Assembly (NCBI GenBank): GCA_013141055.1
Contig: JABFRS010000001.1
Span: 1,054,001 to 1,118,000, forward strand
Reading direction: 5' to 3'
DNA from: Cyclobacteriaceae bacterium
GTDB taxonomy: Bacteria > Bacteroidota > Bacteroidia > Cytophagales > Cyclobacteriaceae
Length of the DNA stretch: 64,000 nt
The notes below the pieces were generated by a model that saw only the letters and a program-made list of their open reading frames with translations, was not told the DNA's origin and ran no database searches. Numbering within the stretch: position 1 is the stretch's first letter; the number at the start of each line of letters is the position of its first letter. This document shows, piece by piece, positions 19,001 to 28,122 of the stretch. The position numbers and the translations under genes were made by a program.

Positions 19001-19181
19001 CATCAATGCCTATCGTTGGACTCTGATTGTTCCAGAGAACTACCGGCGCAGTACCACTGGTGCCTACATTGCCTTTGTACCAGGCTTTGAGGTTAGCAGA
19101 CACTCCCCCTGGCCCCTGAGCGAAAGAGGGAGATATTGCAATGACAATCAGAAGAAAAGAGGCAAGTAAAGGGTGTTTCAA
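16044..19181 (-). CDS. T9SS-exported surface protein with duplicated LamG-like modules
   Basis: A 1045-residue exported protein. Signal peptide MKHPLLASFLLIVIAISPSFAQ; two copies of a roughly 400-residue module (starting near residues 30 and 450), each a LamG-like sandwich (SALSFDGNNDIMRVPTGLLG; SLQFNGTSNFVEVTSGLFG) followed by a conserved tail (AIKYGLMMDQ..IGRDDASQLDQ), which I believe is the domain named DUF8202. A fibronectin-like linker (VQLLSFTATPEKSAVQLAWS) follows. The C-terminus from about 968 is a T9SS type A sorting domain: IYPNPTKGDATL .. LPKGIYLVRVTGKNGYQKSV. It is probably cell-surface or secreted; ligand unknown. The ACCG[TE]GRVN motif recurs in both modules. Confidence 0.93.
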   Translation of the reverse strand: MKHPLLASFLLIVIAISPSFAQGPGGVSANLKAWYKGNVGTSGTAPVVLWNNQSPTIGIDALAVNGPTLLYKSINYNSALSFDGNNDIMRVPTGLLGTSTVDDVFVYIVSNAQVSTAGRTIFGENVSGERFQAHIPWADEVYWDFGACCGTGRVNTLTGWGATSNKYYSWALGSSTGTATPSGLRKSIYRDGLLIASSNSQDGVVGNNNPFDIGGNNGGEFYFGSIAELIVYTGVPSNTEFQKIQSYLAIKYGLMMDQTVPTDYISSSNATIYDADGSSSVAGYNNDIAGIGRDDASQLDQRRSMSSTGNDALIMSNGIPFGSSFANNNSFVVWGNDGNTLSSTSVNLPPGYLSRSARIWKTDALGTLGSISVRFLLNGGIINSGDPTNYALAVDNDSNFGTGATLYTTATLSGDTLTFSGVTFPVGSSFLTLAANIAPRPYPGGVAGNYLIWFRSDREVTGVSPVTGWGDQSIRNRDAVASNGPTFVDPRINFNPSLQFNGTSNFVEVTSGLFGASTYNSAFTYAVASTNTIADRNFFYEQLAGSANDRFSAHLPWSDSNVYYDFGTCCIEGRVNGNWGATVNEFNYWTMGSSTSTATPSGTRRFIYRNNTLTAANNNIDTGTGANSPFTLGSAGFANYYIGEVSEFFVSTNIPSLTELAQIHSYLSIKYGMHKPGNYLASDGSVIWDATTNSTYHNDVTAIGRDDNSDLLQKQSKSYNSDDIITIGAGPALTATNALNTGTFGGDKSFLVWGNNNGSISSNGGVDLPATILRRLQRAWKVVETGTSPPGTVRIRFETTVIPGTNDLQYVRLLVDDDGTFATGATLINPSFYDNTAKIVEFTHDFVMGTGYFFTLGSVNIAGAPLPVQLLSFTATPEKSAVQLAWSTETETRNNLFTIERAASDLKWEPVVTVQGAGNSNAKKDYAATDNRPFNGISFYRLKQTDFDGVSSYSKIVKVEINLGDQQLVIYPNPTKGDATLVIPSTVEVERVELFTSLGLKLNSISSVKSNGEVSIEMNSLPKGIYLVRVTGKNGYQKSVRLAVE

Positions 19182-19331
19182 TGCTCTTTCGTTTATATAA
19201 CAACCAAAAATACAAAAAGGAATTAAAAGTCATTTTCACTTAAAATGGCTGATTTCTGTGGATTTCCGAACGCAAAGCATGAATCCATTCGAATATTCTT
19301 AATTTAACTCATCTATTATAAAGAAATCTTC

Positions 19332-20666
19332 ATGCAACGTTCTTCTAATGCATTCCGGAATTCCATAGTCGCTGCTCTTGGAGGTTTTCTCTTTGGCTTT
19401 GATACCGCTGTTATTTCCGGAGTGGAAAAATCAATTCAGCAGCTCTGGTCACTGAGTGACTTTGCACATGGATTCACAGTGGCCTCTGCCCTCATTGGTA
19501 CAGTCATCGGATCTTTGATAGCAGGCGCCCCTGCAGAACGCTTTGGAAGAAAGAAAGTCCTTCAGGCTATTGGCTTGCTGTATGTTGTCACCTCGTTGGT
19601 TACAGCTTTTACTCCATCATGGGAACCGTTTGTTCTATTCAGATTCCTGGGAGGGATTGGTGTAGGAGCTTCATCGGTGGTAGGACCTATGTACATCTCT
19701 GAAATTTCTCCTGCGCATTCACGCGGCCGACTGGTTGGAATGTTTCAATTCAATGTAGTGTTGGGTATTCTTATAGCATTTGTTTCTAATTATTTACTCA
19801 ACGGCATCAGTGAGGAATCATGGCGATGGATGTTGGGTGTTCAGGCAGTTCCTTCTCTTATATTCTTCATACTGGTTTTCGTTATTCCTGAAAGCCCACG
19901 TTGGCTGATGAATCATCAACGTGAGGCGGAAGCAAAAATAGTTTTGGAAGAAATCGGAGAGAAAGACACGACGCTGGCGATGAACCAGATCCGCGAATCA
20001 TTGCATCATGAAAAAGGAAAAGAGAAGGAGAAATTATTCTCCGGCAATTATAACAAGCCCATCTTCTACGCAATGGTCCTTGCCACATTTAATCAGTTTT
20101 CCGGCATCAATGCGATCATGTATTATGCACCCCGCATTTTCGAAATGACAGGACTTGCAAAAGACACTGCACTGCTGCAGGCAATCTCTATTGGAGTTAC
20201 GAATCTGGTCTTTACATTATTAGGCGTTTCTCTCATTGATAAATTTGGAAGGAAGACACTCCTTATTGTTGGGTCATTTGGAATGGTATTCTTTTTAGGA
20301 ATGGTGGCATACGCATTCTTTACAGGAGACTTCGGCGGATATCTTGTGATGATCTATCTCGTAGGATTCATTGCCTTCTTTGCTTTCTCTCAGGGAGCCG
20401 TCATCTGGGTTTTCATTTCTGAGATCTTCCCGAATAAAGTAAGGTCACAAGGCCAGACCCTTGGAAGCTTTACACATTGGATCATGGCAGCTGCGATCTC
20501 CTGGACCTTCCCGATCTTTGCAGAGTCATCACCTCTTGGCGGAGCATATGCTTTTACATTCTTCAGTGTGATGATGTTCCTTCATTTATTCTTTGCCTGG
20601 AAAGTATTACCTGAAACAAAGGGACAGTCGCTTGAAGGGATACAGCAGTCGCTGGGAATACACTAG
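19332..20666 (+). CDS. Sugar:H+ symporter, MFS sugar porter family
   Basis: Twelve-TM major facilitator of 444 residues in the XylE/GalP/GLUT sugar porter family. Seen: GGFLFGFDTAVISGV in TM1, the A-motif-like PAERFGRKKVLQ, RFLGGIGVGASSVVGPMYISE, the PESPRWLM signature after TM6, QFSGINAIMYYAPRIF in TM7 (sugar-binding QQ/N positions), and the C-terminal PETKGQSLE. It imports a monosaccharide such as glucose, galactose or xylose; which one cannot be told. It is a single gene, divergent from the T9SS gene, with 150 bp of AT-rich upstream DNA. Confidence 0.95.
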   Translation: MQRSSNAFRNSIVAALGGFLFGFDTAVISGVEKSIQQLWSLSDFAHGFTVASALIGTVIGSLIAGAPAERFGRKKVLQAIGLLYVVTSLVTAFTPSWEPFVLFRFLGGIGVGASSVVGPMYISEISPAHSRGRLVGMFQFNVVLGILIAFVSNYLLNGISEESWRWMLGVQAVPSLIFFILVFVIPESPRWLMNHQREAEAKIVLEEIGEKDTTLAMNQIRESLHHEKGKEKEKLFSGNYNKPIFYAMVLATFNQFSGINAIMYYAPRIFEMTGLAKDTALLQAISIGVTNLVFTLLGVSLIDKFGRKTLLIVGSFGMVFFLGMVAYAFFTGDFGGYLVMIYLVGFIAFFAFSQGAVIWVFISEIFPNKVRSQGQTLGSFTHWIMAAAISWTFPIFAESSPLGGAYAFTFFSVMMFLHLFFAWKVLPETKGQSLEGIQQSLGIH

Positions 20667-20746
20667 CTATCAAGAGGCAGGGATTGGGATGGAGACTGAA
20701 CAGAGACTGGTCAGGAACCTAATAGACACTGAATTGAGACCGCTGA

Positions 20747-20933
20747 AGCTTCAGCGTAAGGGGCGAGATTATGGTTTGATAATTCACCATGAAACACTCA
20801 TCATCATAAGCGTCGATTCCAATTGGTAATACGCAACTAACAATTGCGCCCCTTCAGGGCTTAAGTGCACGTTTACATCGTAACCCTGGCCTTCAGCCAG
20901 GGCTAATAAATCTCGACCCGTTGGGCCTTAAGT
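20747..20933. repeat. REP-like intergenic repeats (two parts)
   Basis: The gap 20667-21051 holds no gene. At 20843-20933 there is a palindromic unit with hairpin CCCTGGC-CTTCA-GCCAGGG flanked by CTAATAAATCTCG and ACGTTTACAT. Its reverse complement matches the element at 56751-56861 along most of its length. At about 20757-20792 a second piece (GGGCGAGATTATGGTTTG and the following bases) matches the right end of that same element. These are dispersed, structured, non-coding repeats of the REP type, possibly spread by a RAYT-like transposase not present here. Confidence 0.75.
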
Positions 20934-21051
20934 TCAGAGCCATCGATTTTATCTGTGTGTGTCCGTGATCCGCATTTCTTTCTATATCAAACGCTATTGG
21001 TTATGTGCAGCTTGCTACATCAGCGTTCCTGTATTCCGGCATTTATCCCCT

Positions 21052-21462
21052 TCACTTTCGCTCCTTAACCGGTATCACAAGCTTCAAACCCGACCAGACA
21101 TCATTCACCGCACAGACCTTGATATCCACTAATCCATTCTTCAATGCGAAATTCCGTATCACATCCTCCGTTATATCCGTTTCTACCTTGGAAGATTTCT
21201 TAGGCCACGAAACCCAGATCATTCCATTCTGAGAGAGGAACTTTTTATTCTTCAACAGTTCCTTTTCAAAAACCTTTTTCTCCCTGACAAATAGATGGAT
21301 AAAATCAATCGGGTCTTTTCCTGGTTTCTTTTTCACCACAACATCTTCAGGCAAAGGACTGACCTCATCCCAGTACGTTGAAGGTTCGGCAAGCACCATG
21401 ATAAGGTGTTGTGGTTTTATTCCAAGCTTTTGAACGAGAGGTGTGTTTGAGTAGCCTGCCAT
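21052..21462 (-). CDS. DUF3052 family protein
   Basis: A 136-residue soluble protein. The opening MAGYSNTPLVQKLGIKPQHL and the middle IDFIHLFVREKKVFEKELLK and GMIWVSWPKKSSKVETDITE are characteristic of DUF3052, a family with no assigned activity; the tail VCAVNDVWSGLKLVIPVKER is also conserved. There is no signal peptide. The gene stands alone, between a terminator on its 5' side (21501-21532) and the REP-like element on its 3' side. Family assignment is from memory of the sequence pattern. Confidence 0.85.
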   Translation of the reverse strand: MAGYSNTPLVQKLGIKPQHLIMVLAEPSTYWDEVSPLPEDVVVKKKPGKDPIDFIHLFVREKKVFEKELLKNKKFLSQNGMIWVSWPKKSSKVETDITEDVIRNFALKNGLVDIKVCAVNDVWSGLKLVIPVKERK

Positions 21463-21500
21463 GTTCTATCGTGTTGAAACTTTATTACTATTAAAACAAA

Positions 21501-21532
21501 AAAAACGCCCCAGATAAATTGGAGCGTTTTTT
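21501..21532. terminator. Rho-independent terminator
   Basis: AAAAACGCCCC, loop AGATAAATT, GGAGCGTTTTT: a stem of about 11 bp with one mismatch and T tracts readable from either strand. It ends transcription of the lipoprotein gene that finishes at 21550. Confidence 0.82.
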
Positions 21533-21549
21533 CCTAAAGGCGAAACTGA

Positions 21550-22119
21550 TTAGTTTCCCTGTCTCTTCTTATCCATTTCGGCGTTGAAGGTATCCTTGAA
21601 TTTTTCGTAATCGTAATCGATCTTCAATTGATCGTCCTTTGAAAGACGCTCATTGTATTGCTTTACAAGTTCATCAGCAGAAAGCTCGATAGCTACGTAA
21701 GTCTTGTAGTTTCCTTCTTTAGTCTGAACCAGCTTTTCGCAGATAGTACGAACACCCTGAAGTGTCTGTTCTACAACTTCGCGATTCAACTGCTCGAAGC
21801 GTTGCTCCAATGCTTCTTTCTTATCCATTGAACGTGAGTTAGTGTAGTTATCAGTAACAGTCTTCACCGTTGTCTGAATAGATTGTGCAAGCTCGTTACG
21901 TGCGTTGGTCAATGCCTTCTTCTTTGAAGTCACCTGATCCATGCTTTCTCCGATAGAGTTAGCTCTGAACACTTTGCTGTTAGTAAAGTAATCAGGACCT
22001 GAGCAAGGAACAGATACTTCTGTTTCACCTGTAGGCATTGACTGCTTTGACTTACAACCGGCAGCTACTACCGCAGCTACGATCACTACTACATACGAGA
22101 GACGGATTAGATTTTTCAT
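21550..22119 (-). CDS. LPP20-type lipoprotein, short form
   Basis: A 189-residue probable lipoprotein. I start it at ATG 22119, which gives the signal MKNLIRLSYVVVIVAAVVAAGCKSK with the lipidated Cys near residue 22; ten more codons upstream are open but have no support. The mature part is helical and charged (VTSKKKALTNARNELAQSIQTTVKTVTDNY, then EGNYKTYVAIELSADELVKQYNERLS), the pattern of LPP20 or peptidoglycan-synthesis-associated lipoproteins. It forms a pair with the larger LPP20-like lipoprotein just upstream (22305-23687); 185 bp separate them. Function unknown. Confidence 0.78.
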   Translation of the reverse strand: MKNLIRLSYVVVIVAAVVAAGCKSKQSMPTGETEVSVPCSGPDYFTNSKVFRANSIGESMDQVTSKKKALTNARNELAQSIQTTVKTVTDNYTNSRSMDKKEALEQRFEQLNREVVEQTLQGVRTICEKLVQTKEGNYKTYVAIELSADELVKQYNERLSKDDQLKIDYDYEKFKDTFNAEMDKKRQGN

Positions 22120-22304
22120 TTGTTTGTAATTTGATTTTAAGGGGTCCAATTATCAGCCTCGCACAACACCGTTCACCGAACGCTTTTGATAGGCCATTTT
22201 TTATTTTAGTTCAAAAATTAGTCATGCAAGTTAACCAATGCAATTTAAAGGCCAGAGTCTTTTCGAAATGATTTTTCATCAAAAACCATCATAATTGCCA
22301 TTTT

Positions 22305-23687
22305 TTACTGCAAAATTGCGTTTAAAAGTTCAGGGAGCTTTTCCTTATCCAGCGTGTCCAGCGACTTATTATAAGCCTCCTGACTTGCCCTGTCATAATC
22401 CAGGCTATATCCTTTTATCCGCTCCAGCGTGGTAGCATAAATTTCTTTATTCTCCTTACCAGTGCTGACACGAATCACACTCGTCACATAAGTAATATAG
22501 ATGCTGCCGGACACCGCTCCCTTTTCAGAATCCGTTGAAATGTCTACCAGCAACTCAGCCTTCTTCTTTTCATCGGTTAATTCAAATCCCTGACTGGTAA
22601 GGAAATTCTTGATCTTGTTTGTTACCTGCTGATTGGATTTTGTTACACCAAAATTCTTTTCAACGGATGAAATATAAACCAATGGTCTCTGTACTGACAA
22701 CAGAACGCTTGCCTTCGGCACCGTCATCTTAGATGAGATCAATGCGAAGATGGGTGATGGATTTTCACCTGCAAAAGCAAGCAGATCAACACTCACTCCA
22801 ACTGTCTGTTCCAGATCACGCGATCCGATCTTCGTCAATAATATTTTTGCCTGGCCCGAAGCATCTGTCTTATAGGTTGGGAATACATCACCGGATCCTT
22901 TATCAAAAGCGGCTTTCAGAGGAAGATCTCCCAGCGGCAATTTTGTCTTCCTGTCAATAGCTTTCGCCATCACTGAAATATTGCTTTGTGCAACTCTGCG
23001 ATTCAGTGAAAGCTGTGAAGGTGTAGTCGTTACCTGGTAATTATCCAACAGACCCTGCATGCTTGCATAGATCTCATTGGTAAGGATGATGCTCTTGCCT
23101 TCAAACGTCAGCGTGATAGGTTCTGCAAGATATTTCTCTACAGAACGGAAACCCTGATAGTAAAAACCCAATGCCTGAATGGAATTACCTCCACGCTCTG
23201 ATTCTTTTGCTTTTGTAAAAAAATCAAGAGCAAGGGTCACCGCATCTCTCTTCTGCTGCTCCTTGATCTCATGATAGCGCTGCTTTGACAGGCGATAGTA
23301 TACCCAATAGTTAACCGGGTCTTCCCAGGAATCAACGGATTCAAATTCTTCAATCTCATCTGCGGCAGTAGTCTGGATCATCTGCTCATACTTATCCCGG
23401 AACTCTTTATTCTGATCGATCGAGGTAAGCACTGAGGTAGAGGAAATATTAACTTTTATCTCTGAAACAAGATCTTCCAGTGCACTCTTCTTTGCTTCCT
23501 GAACGTAGTTGCTGGTTCCATCCTTTGTGCCATGCCCGATTCCGACATAATACTGGTCGGTCATAGGCTTTGCATTCAGCCATGCTGGCTTAGGGTTCTC
23601 CTGCTTGCCCTTCTTTTTTGATTTGTTCTGGGTAGCTGCAGGTCCGCAACTCGCAACAATAAGAGCGATAACAATTAGTTTTTTCAA
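22305..23687 (-). CDS. LPP20 family lipoprotein, long form
   Basis: A 460-residue lipoprotein (lipobox LIVASCGPA, Cys near residue 14). Residues about 35-150 form an LPP20 domain: PAWLNAKPMTDQYYVGIGHG, then KKSALEDLVSEIKVNISSTS and VNYWVYYRLSKQRYHEIK. A helical segment (155-200, tetratricopeptide-like character), an immunoglobulin-like stretch (240-310, FPTYKTDASGQAKILL) and a C-terminal domain (340-450) follow. It sits with the short LPP20-like gene in one minus-strand unit. Both are probably envelope proteins; no activity is known. Confidence 0.8.
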   Translation of the reverse strand: MKKLIVIALIVASCGPAATQNKSKKKGKQENPKPAWLNAKPMTDQYYVGIGHGTKDGTSNYVQEAKKSALEDLVSEIKVNISSTSVLTSIDQNKEFRDKYEQMIQTTAADEIEEFESVDSWEDPVNYWVYYRLSKQRYHEIKEQQKRDAVTLALDFFTKAKESERGGNSIQALGFYYQGFRSVEKYLAEPITLTFEGKSIILTNEIYASMQGLLDNYQVTTTPSQLSLNRRVAQSNISVMAKAIDRKTKLPLGDLPLKAAFDKGSGDVFPTYKTDASGQAKILLTKIGSRDLEQTVGVSVDLLAFAGENPSPIFALISSKMTVPKASVLLSVQRPLVYISSVEKNFGVTKSNQQVTNKIKNFLTSQGFELTDEKKKAELLVDISTDSEKGAVSGSIYITYVTSVIRVSTGKENKEIYATTLERIKGYSLDYDRASQEAYNKSLDTLDKEKLPELLNAILQ

Positions 23688-23944
23688 GGGATCAAAAATT
23701 ACGATTAGGGATGGGTTCGTACTGCAAAACTAAAAAAACGTCCAATTTTTATGCTTTTACGAGTAATACTTACTACCGGTTTTATACACTTAAAAAGGGC
23801 GAAATTCGTTTTATCAGCAGCTATTCGAATTATAAATAAACCACATTCATGCCAGAATCCGGGGTATTTGTCAAACATTCGCAAAATCACGTCAGGAACA
23901 TGAAAATTCAATGCAGTATTTTTTCTAGTTTTAATTAAAATTTG

Positions 23945-24460
23945 ATGGGTATGAAACAGTTGATGGGTTTTCTGATTTTGGCGGGGCTGGCGATCAGTTG
24001 CCAAAAGAATGAGATTGTGACGTCCGAACTTACCGGCAATCAAACTACGTATGCATTACAGCAGAGCTCACAATACTCTGTAAGCGGAACGGTAGTTTTC
24101 AATGAAAGAAAAGATGGAAAGATCAATGCAGTTATTAAGCTGGAGGGTCTTCATGAAGATTTAAAATTGCCAGTCCACCTTCACCTTGGAAATATCGGCA
24201 CCACCGGAGCTGATGTTGCCCTGCTTTTAAATCCTGTAGATGGAATCACTGGTAAGAGTGAAACAAATTTTAATCAGCTGGCAGATGAGTCGGCGATCGA
24301 TTACAAGCGTTTGATCAATCTGGAGGCTTGTGTTAAGATCCATTTGGGAGATACAGGTGCTGATCGCGATGTCGTACTGGCAGCAGGTAATATTGGTTCC
24401 TCCGTTTCAGTTTCAACCCCGGGAGGACGAGTAGGAATTGCAGTTTGCAAAAGCGAGTGA
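23945..24460 (+). CDS. CHRD-like domain lipoprotein
   Basis: A lipoprotein of about 171 residues. Starts at 23945 (ATG) or 23951 (second ATG) are possible; an upstream in-frame TTG is less likely. The signal MKQLMGFLILAGLAISCQKN contains a lipobox. The mature domain SGTVVFNERKDGKINAVIKLEGL .. PVHLHLGNIGTTGADVALLL resembles CHRD and Cu/Zn-SOD-like beta sandwiches (HLHxG strand), though the metal histidines of SOD are not all present. It is convergent with sdhB and separated by two back-to-back terminators. Function unknown. Confidence 0.78.
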   Translation: MGMKQLMGFLILAGLAISCQKNEIVTSELTGNQTTYALQQSSQYSVSGTVVFNERKDGKINAVIKLEGLHEDLKLPVHLHLGNIGTTGADVALLLNPVDGITGKSETNFNQLADESAIDYKRLINLEACVKIHLGDTGADRDVVLAAGNIGSSVSVSTPGGRVGIAVCKSE

Positions 24461-24483
24461 TGCTGAATGCTTCATAAATATTG

Positions 24484-24508
24484 AAAGCCCTCAACGGGCT
24501 TTTTTTAT
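24484..24508 (+). terminator. Terminator of the CHRD-like gene
   Basis: AAAGCCC, loop TCAAC, GGGCTTT followed by four more T residues, 24 bp after the stop codon at 24460. A typical plus-strand intrinsic terminator. Confidence 0.88.
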
Positions 24509-24526
24509 GCCCGATTTATCGATCAT

Positions 24527-24548
24527 AAAAAAGCCCCAACCGGGGCTT
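24527..24548 (-). terminator. Terminator of the sdhCAB operon
   Basis: AAGCCCC, loop AACC, GGGGCTT. Read on the minus strand it is followed by a run of T residues (AAAAAA on plus). It lies 26 bp beyond the sdhB stop codon and faces the CHRD gene terminator. Confidence 0.87.
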
Positions 24549-24573
24549 CTGATTTTCTGTTCTTCGATCTTCC

Positions 24574-25344
24574 TTAATCTCCTCCTCCACTATTCTCTAT
24601 CTCATACGAAGTCAGGGACGCCACAAGGAATTCTCTGTTCATTCTTGCGATGTTCGTCACCTTAATACCTTTTGGACATTCAGCTTCACATGCATAGGTA
24701 TTGGTACAAGATCCAAATCCTTCTGCATCCATCTGCGCTACCATCTTCTCAGCGCGCTCCTTACGTTCAGGCTGGCCCTGAGGTAACAATGCGAATTGAG
24801 AGATCTTGGCACTGACAAACAACATAGCAGAAGCATTCTTGCAAGCCGCTACACATGCACCACAACCAATACATGTTGCCGCATCCATTGCTTCGTCAGC
24901 GATTTTTTTAGGGATCGGAATCACATTGCCATCCGGAACTCCACCGGTATTTACAGACACGTATCCACCGGCCTGTTGTATCCTGTCAAAAGAAGTGCGG
25001 TCTACCACCAGATCTTTTATCACCGGAAAGGCCTGCGCTCTCCATGGCTCTACTGTAATGGTATCACCATCTTTGAAAGTACGCATGTGCAACTGGCATG
25101 TTGTTGTTTGCTGCGGACCATGAGGATGTCCATTGATATACATGCTGCACATTCCACAAATGCCTTCACGGCAATCATGATCAAATGCTACAGGCTCTTC
25201 ATTCTTCTTGATCAGGTCTGTATTCAGGATGTCAAACATTTCCAGGAAAGACATATCAGGTGATACGTGATCCAGTTTGTAAGTCTTGAATTCACCTTTG
25301 GTGTTTTGACCTTTTTGACGCCAGACTTTGAGAGAAATTTTCAT
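24574..25344 (-). CDS. sdhB: Succinate dehydrogenase/fumarate reductase iron-sulfur subunit
   Basis: The 256-residue electron-transfer subunit of complex II. The 2Fe-2S ligands are in [20 protein letters not shown] with a later Cys in QTTTCQLH. The 4Fe-4S set is [15 protein letters not shown], and the 3Fe-4S set comes from [15 protein letters not shown]. All clusters look intact. It is the last gene of sdhCAB, 58 bp after sdhA, in the type B order. It passes electrons from FAD in SdhA to the b hemes and menaquinone in SdhC. Direction in vivo (succinate oxidation or fumarate reduction) cannot be read from sequence. Confidence 0.97.
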   Translation of the reverse strand: MKISLKVWRQKGQNTKGEFKTYKLDHVSPDMSFLEMFDILNTDLIKKNEEPVAFDHDCREGICGMCSMYINGHPHGPQQTTTCQLHMRTFKDGDTITVEPWRAQAFPVIKDLVVDRTSFDRIQQAGGYVSVNTGGVPDGNVIPIPKKIADEAMDAATCIGCGACVAACKNASAMLFVSAKISQFALLPQGQPERKERAEKMVAQMDAEGFGSCTNTYACEAECPKGIKVTNIARMNREFLVASLTSYEIENSGGGD

Positions 25345-25402
25345 AATGCTAAAAGATTAAACTATACTTTCATTCGCTTATGCGGACATGAACGAGTGTA
25401 CT

Positions 25403-27325
25403 CTATTTATATGAACGTTGTGTCAACTTCACATTCTCAAAAATCAATTCCTCCTTGTGAAGTTCTTCCTGTACATTCTCGCCTTTATACTCCCATGCCG
25501 CTACGTATGCAAACTGATCGTCTTTACGCATAGCCTCTCCATCAGGAGTAGAGGATTCTTCACGGAAGTGACCGCCGCATGATTCTGAACGGCTTTGAGC
25601 GTCGTCTACCATCAGTTCACCCAATTCAATAAAGTCTGCCACACGACCTGCCTTCTCAAGCTCCTGATTTAATTCTCCAGCAGAGCCAAGTACATTCACA
25701 TTCGACCAGAATTCTTTTTTAAGTTCCTGGATCTTTCCTTTCGCGATCTTCAATCCTGCTTCATTGCGCGACATTCCGCAATACTCCCACATGATGTGGC
25801 CAAGCTCACGGTGAAACTCATCGACAGTCTTCTTTCCTTTTATGGAAAGCAACTTGTTGACGCGCTCGTTCACAGCGTCTATCGCCTGTTTGAACTCCGG
25901 ACGATCTGTTCCGATTTTATCCCAGGTCATGCCGGCGAGATAATCACCAATCGTGTAAGGGATTACAAAATATCCGTCTGCTAATCCCTGCATCAAGGCA
26001 CTTGCACCCAGGCGATTGGCACCGTGATCAGAAAAATTAGCCTCTCCCATCGCATATAGTCCTGGAACAGTAGTCATGAGATTATAGTCTACCCAAAGTC
26101 CACCCATCGTATAGTGAACAGCAGGGAAGATCATCATCGGCATTTCATAAGGATTATCTCCGGTGATCTGCTGATACATGTCAAAAAGATTACCATACTT
26201 TGCTTCGATCACTTTTCTTCCATCACGCTTGATAGCATCGGCGAAGTCAAGGAATACGGCGAGACCTGTTGGCCCTACTCCACGACCTTCATCACATACC
26301 ATCTTGGCGTTGCGGGAAGCAACATCGCGTGGAACAAGATTACCAAAGGAAGGATAGCGTCTTTCAAGAAAATAATCACGATCGCCTTCAGCAATCTTGG
26401 CAGCATCCTTCGCCTTCAGTCCTTTGATTGCAACTTTTGGTGCCCACACGCGTCCGTCATTTCTCAATGATTCAGACATCAATGTCAGTTTGGACTGATG
26501 ATCACCTGATACAGGAATACACGTTGGGTGAATTTGTGTAAAGCAAGGATTGCCGAACAAAGCACCCTTCTTGTGAGCTCTCCATGCAGCGGTTACATTT
26601 GAACCCTTTGCATTTGTAGAGAGATAAAATACGTTTCCATATCCGCCGGTGGCAAGGATAACAGCATGTGCTGCATGAGATTCTACTTTTCCGGTAATAA
26701 GATCGCGTGTGATAATTCCACGTGCTTTTCCGTCGACCATGACAAGGTCAAGCATTTCAGAACGAGTGTGCATCTTTACTTTGCCATTCGCAATCTGACG
26801 ATTCAGGGCAGAGTAAGCTCCTAATAATAATTGTTGTCCGGTCTGACCGCGTGCATAGAATGTACGGGATACCTGGGATCCACCGAAGGAACGGTTAGCA
26901 AGCGTACCACCGTATTCACGGGCAAAGGGAACACCTTGGGCAACACACTGATCAATAATATTTACACTGACTTCGGCGAGACGATGAACATTGCCTTCGC
27001 GTGCACGATAGTCACCACCCTTTATAGTATCATAAAACAAACGATAGACACTGTCGCCGTCATTCTGATAATTTTTTGCGGCATTGATACCACCCTGAGC
27101 AGCAATGGAGTGAGCTCTGCGGGGGCTATCCTGAAAGCAAAATGCCTGAACGTTGTATCCAAGTTCTCCAAGAGAGGCGGCAGCTGACGCACCCGCCAAG
27201 CCTGTACCCACTACTATGATATCATACTTGCGCTTATTGGCAGGGTTGACAAGTTTGTTACTGAATTTATGCTTGGACCATTTTTCGGCTAAGGGTCCGG
27301 CAGGAATTTTTGATTCTAACTTCAT
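25403..27325 (-). CDS. sdhA: Succinate dehydrogenase/fumarate reductase flavoprotein subunit
   Basis: Catalytic FAD subunit, 640 residues. The Rossmann dinucleotide motif is [21 protein letters not shown]; the flavinylation region is [20 protein letters not shown], with the histidine that usually carries covalent FAD. Substrate-site blocks are [19 protein letters not shown], the catalytic arginine region [10 protein letters not shown], and [34 protein letters not shown]. It is full length. It sits 8 bp after sdhC and before sdhB. It oxidises succinate to fumarate at the cytoplasmic face of the inner membrane. Confidence 0.98.
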   Translation of the reverse strand: MKLESKIPAGPLAEKWSKHKFSNKLVNPANKRKYDIIVVGTGLAGASAAASLGELGYNVQAFCFQDSPRRAHSIAAQGGINAAKNYQNDGDSVYRLFYDTIKGGDYRAREGNVHRLAEVSVNIIDQCVAQGVPFAREYGGTLANRSFGGSQVSRTFYARGQTGQQLLLGAYSALNRQIANGKVKMHTRSEMLDLVMVDGKARGIITRDLITGKVESHAAHAVILATGGYGNVFYLSTNAKGSNVTAAWRAHKKGALFGNPCFTQIHPTCIPVSGDHQSKLTLMSESLRNDGRVWAPKVAIKGLKAKDAAKIAEGDRDYFLERRYPSFGNLVPRDVASRNAKMVCDEGRGVGPTGLAVFLDFADAIKRDGRKVIEAKYGNLFDMYQQITGDNPYEMPMMIFPAVHYTMGGLWVDYNLMTTVPGLYAMGEANFSDHGANRLGASALMQGLADGYFVIPYTIGDYLAGMTWDKIGTDRPEFKQAIDAVNERVNKLLSIKGKKTVDEFHRELGHIMWEYCGMSRNEAGLKIAKGKIQELKKEFWSNVNVLGSAGELNQELEKAGRVADFIELGELMVDDAQSRSESCGGHFREESSTPDGEAMRKDDQFAYVAAWEYKGENVQEELHKEELIFENVKLTQRSYK

Positions 27326-27333
27326 ACAAAATC

Positions 27334-28005
27334 TTAGTTAAAGAACATATAAACAGGAATCAATGCGAACAGCGCAGGAACAATCAACGCATAAGCGTAT
27401 CCTACGAATTTTATAATCGGATTGTATTTTAAATGATTCAGGCCCAGCGTCTGAAATGCGCTCTGAAAACCATGAACCAGGTGAAACGCTACGGCAGCCA
27501 TAGAGAATACATACACCGTTACATACCATGGAACATGAAACCAGTGGTTCACAAGGGTATAAATGTCTTTAACTTCTTTTCCGTCATAGTTGACTACAGG
27601 CATCTGGCCAAAGTGCATCTGCGCCCAGAAGTGCTGAAGGTGAATCACCAGGAAAACAAGGATAATGGTTCCGAGGATTCCCATATTTCTTGAAGACCAC
27701 GCGGAAGATTTTCCCGGCACATCATATCCCTTGCCACGGGCCTTGCGGTTTTTGATGGTCAGCATCAGAGACCAGAAAATGTGAATGAGGATGAAGGCAA
27801 AATTACCCTTTGCGATGGTCTGAATGATTGGGTTGTGACCCATAAAATCTGCGTACACATTAAAAGCGTGACCGCCATCGTCTTTCAAAAGCTGAAGGTT
27901 TCCGATAAGGTGAACCACTAAAAAAGAAATTAGAAAAAGGCCAGTGAGAGCCATCACAACTTTTCTCCCCAGCGTGCTGGAGAACAGGGCAAGAAACCAC
28001 TTCAT
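27334..28005 (-). CDS. sdhC: Succinate dehydrogenase cytochrome b subunit (type B)
   Basis: A 223-residue membrane anchor with about five TM helices. This single large subunit, with several histidines placed in helices ([53 protein letters not shown]), is the di-heme type B anchor of Bacillus, Wolinella and Bacteroidota, rather than separate SdhC and SdhD. It is the first gene of the operon. A Bacteroidota-type promoter lies 29-56 bp before the start, and dnaE diverges from the same intergenic region. Confidence 0.95.
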   Translation of the reverse strand: MKWFLALFSSTLGRKVVMALTGLFLISFLVVHLIGNLQLLKDDGGHAFNVYADFMGHNPIIQTIAKGNFAFILIHIFWSLMLTIKNRKARGKGYDVPGKSSAWSSRNMGILGTIILVFLVIHLQHFWAQMHFGQMPVVNYDGKEVKDIYTLVNHWFHVPWYVTVYVFSMAAVAFHLVHGFQSAFQTLGLNHLKYNPIIKFVGYAYALIVPALFALIPVYMFFN

Positions 28006-28033
28006 AATGAGGTTAGGGTTTTTACAAACGAAC

Positions 28034-28061
28034 CAAAATTACTTCCGGAAGGTTTACCAAA
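28034..28061 (-). promoter_or_regulatory. Putative sdhCAB promoter
   Basis: On the minus strand, TTTG (28061-28058), 16 bases, then TAATTTTG (28041-28034), a perfect match to the Bacteroidota -7 consensus TAnnTTTG with a slightly short spacer. The predicted start is near 28027, about 20 bases before the sdhC ATG. Confidence 0.55.
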
Positions 28062-28122
28062 CAATTGAAGATCTTTAATTATACGCTGTCCAAATAAGCC
28101 TGAAAGCAATCTGGATTTCGTG

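Noticed and set aside
20747-20933. Insertion sequence end or tRNA-like structure
   Set aside because: No transposase frame, no terminal direct repeats, and no tRNA arms or TPsiC-like motif; the copy at 56.8 kb shows it is a REP-type repeat.
23705-24043. A 112-codon minus-strand frame before the LPP20-like gene
   Set aside because: It overlaps the start of the CHRD-like lipoprotein on the other strand and has no recognisable features.
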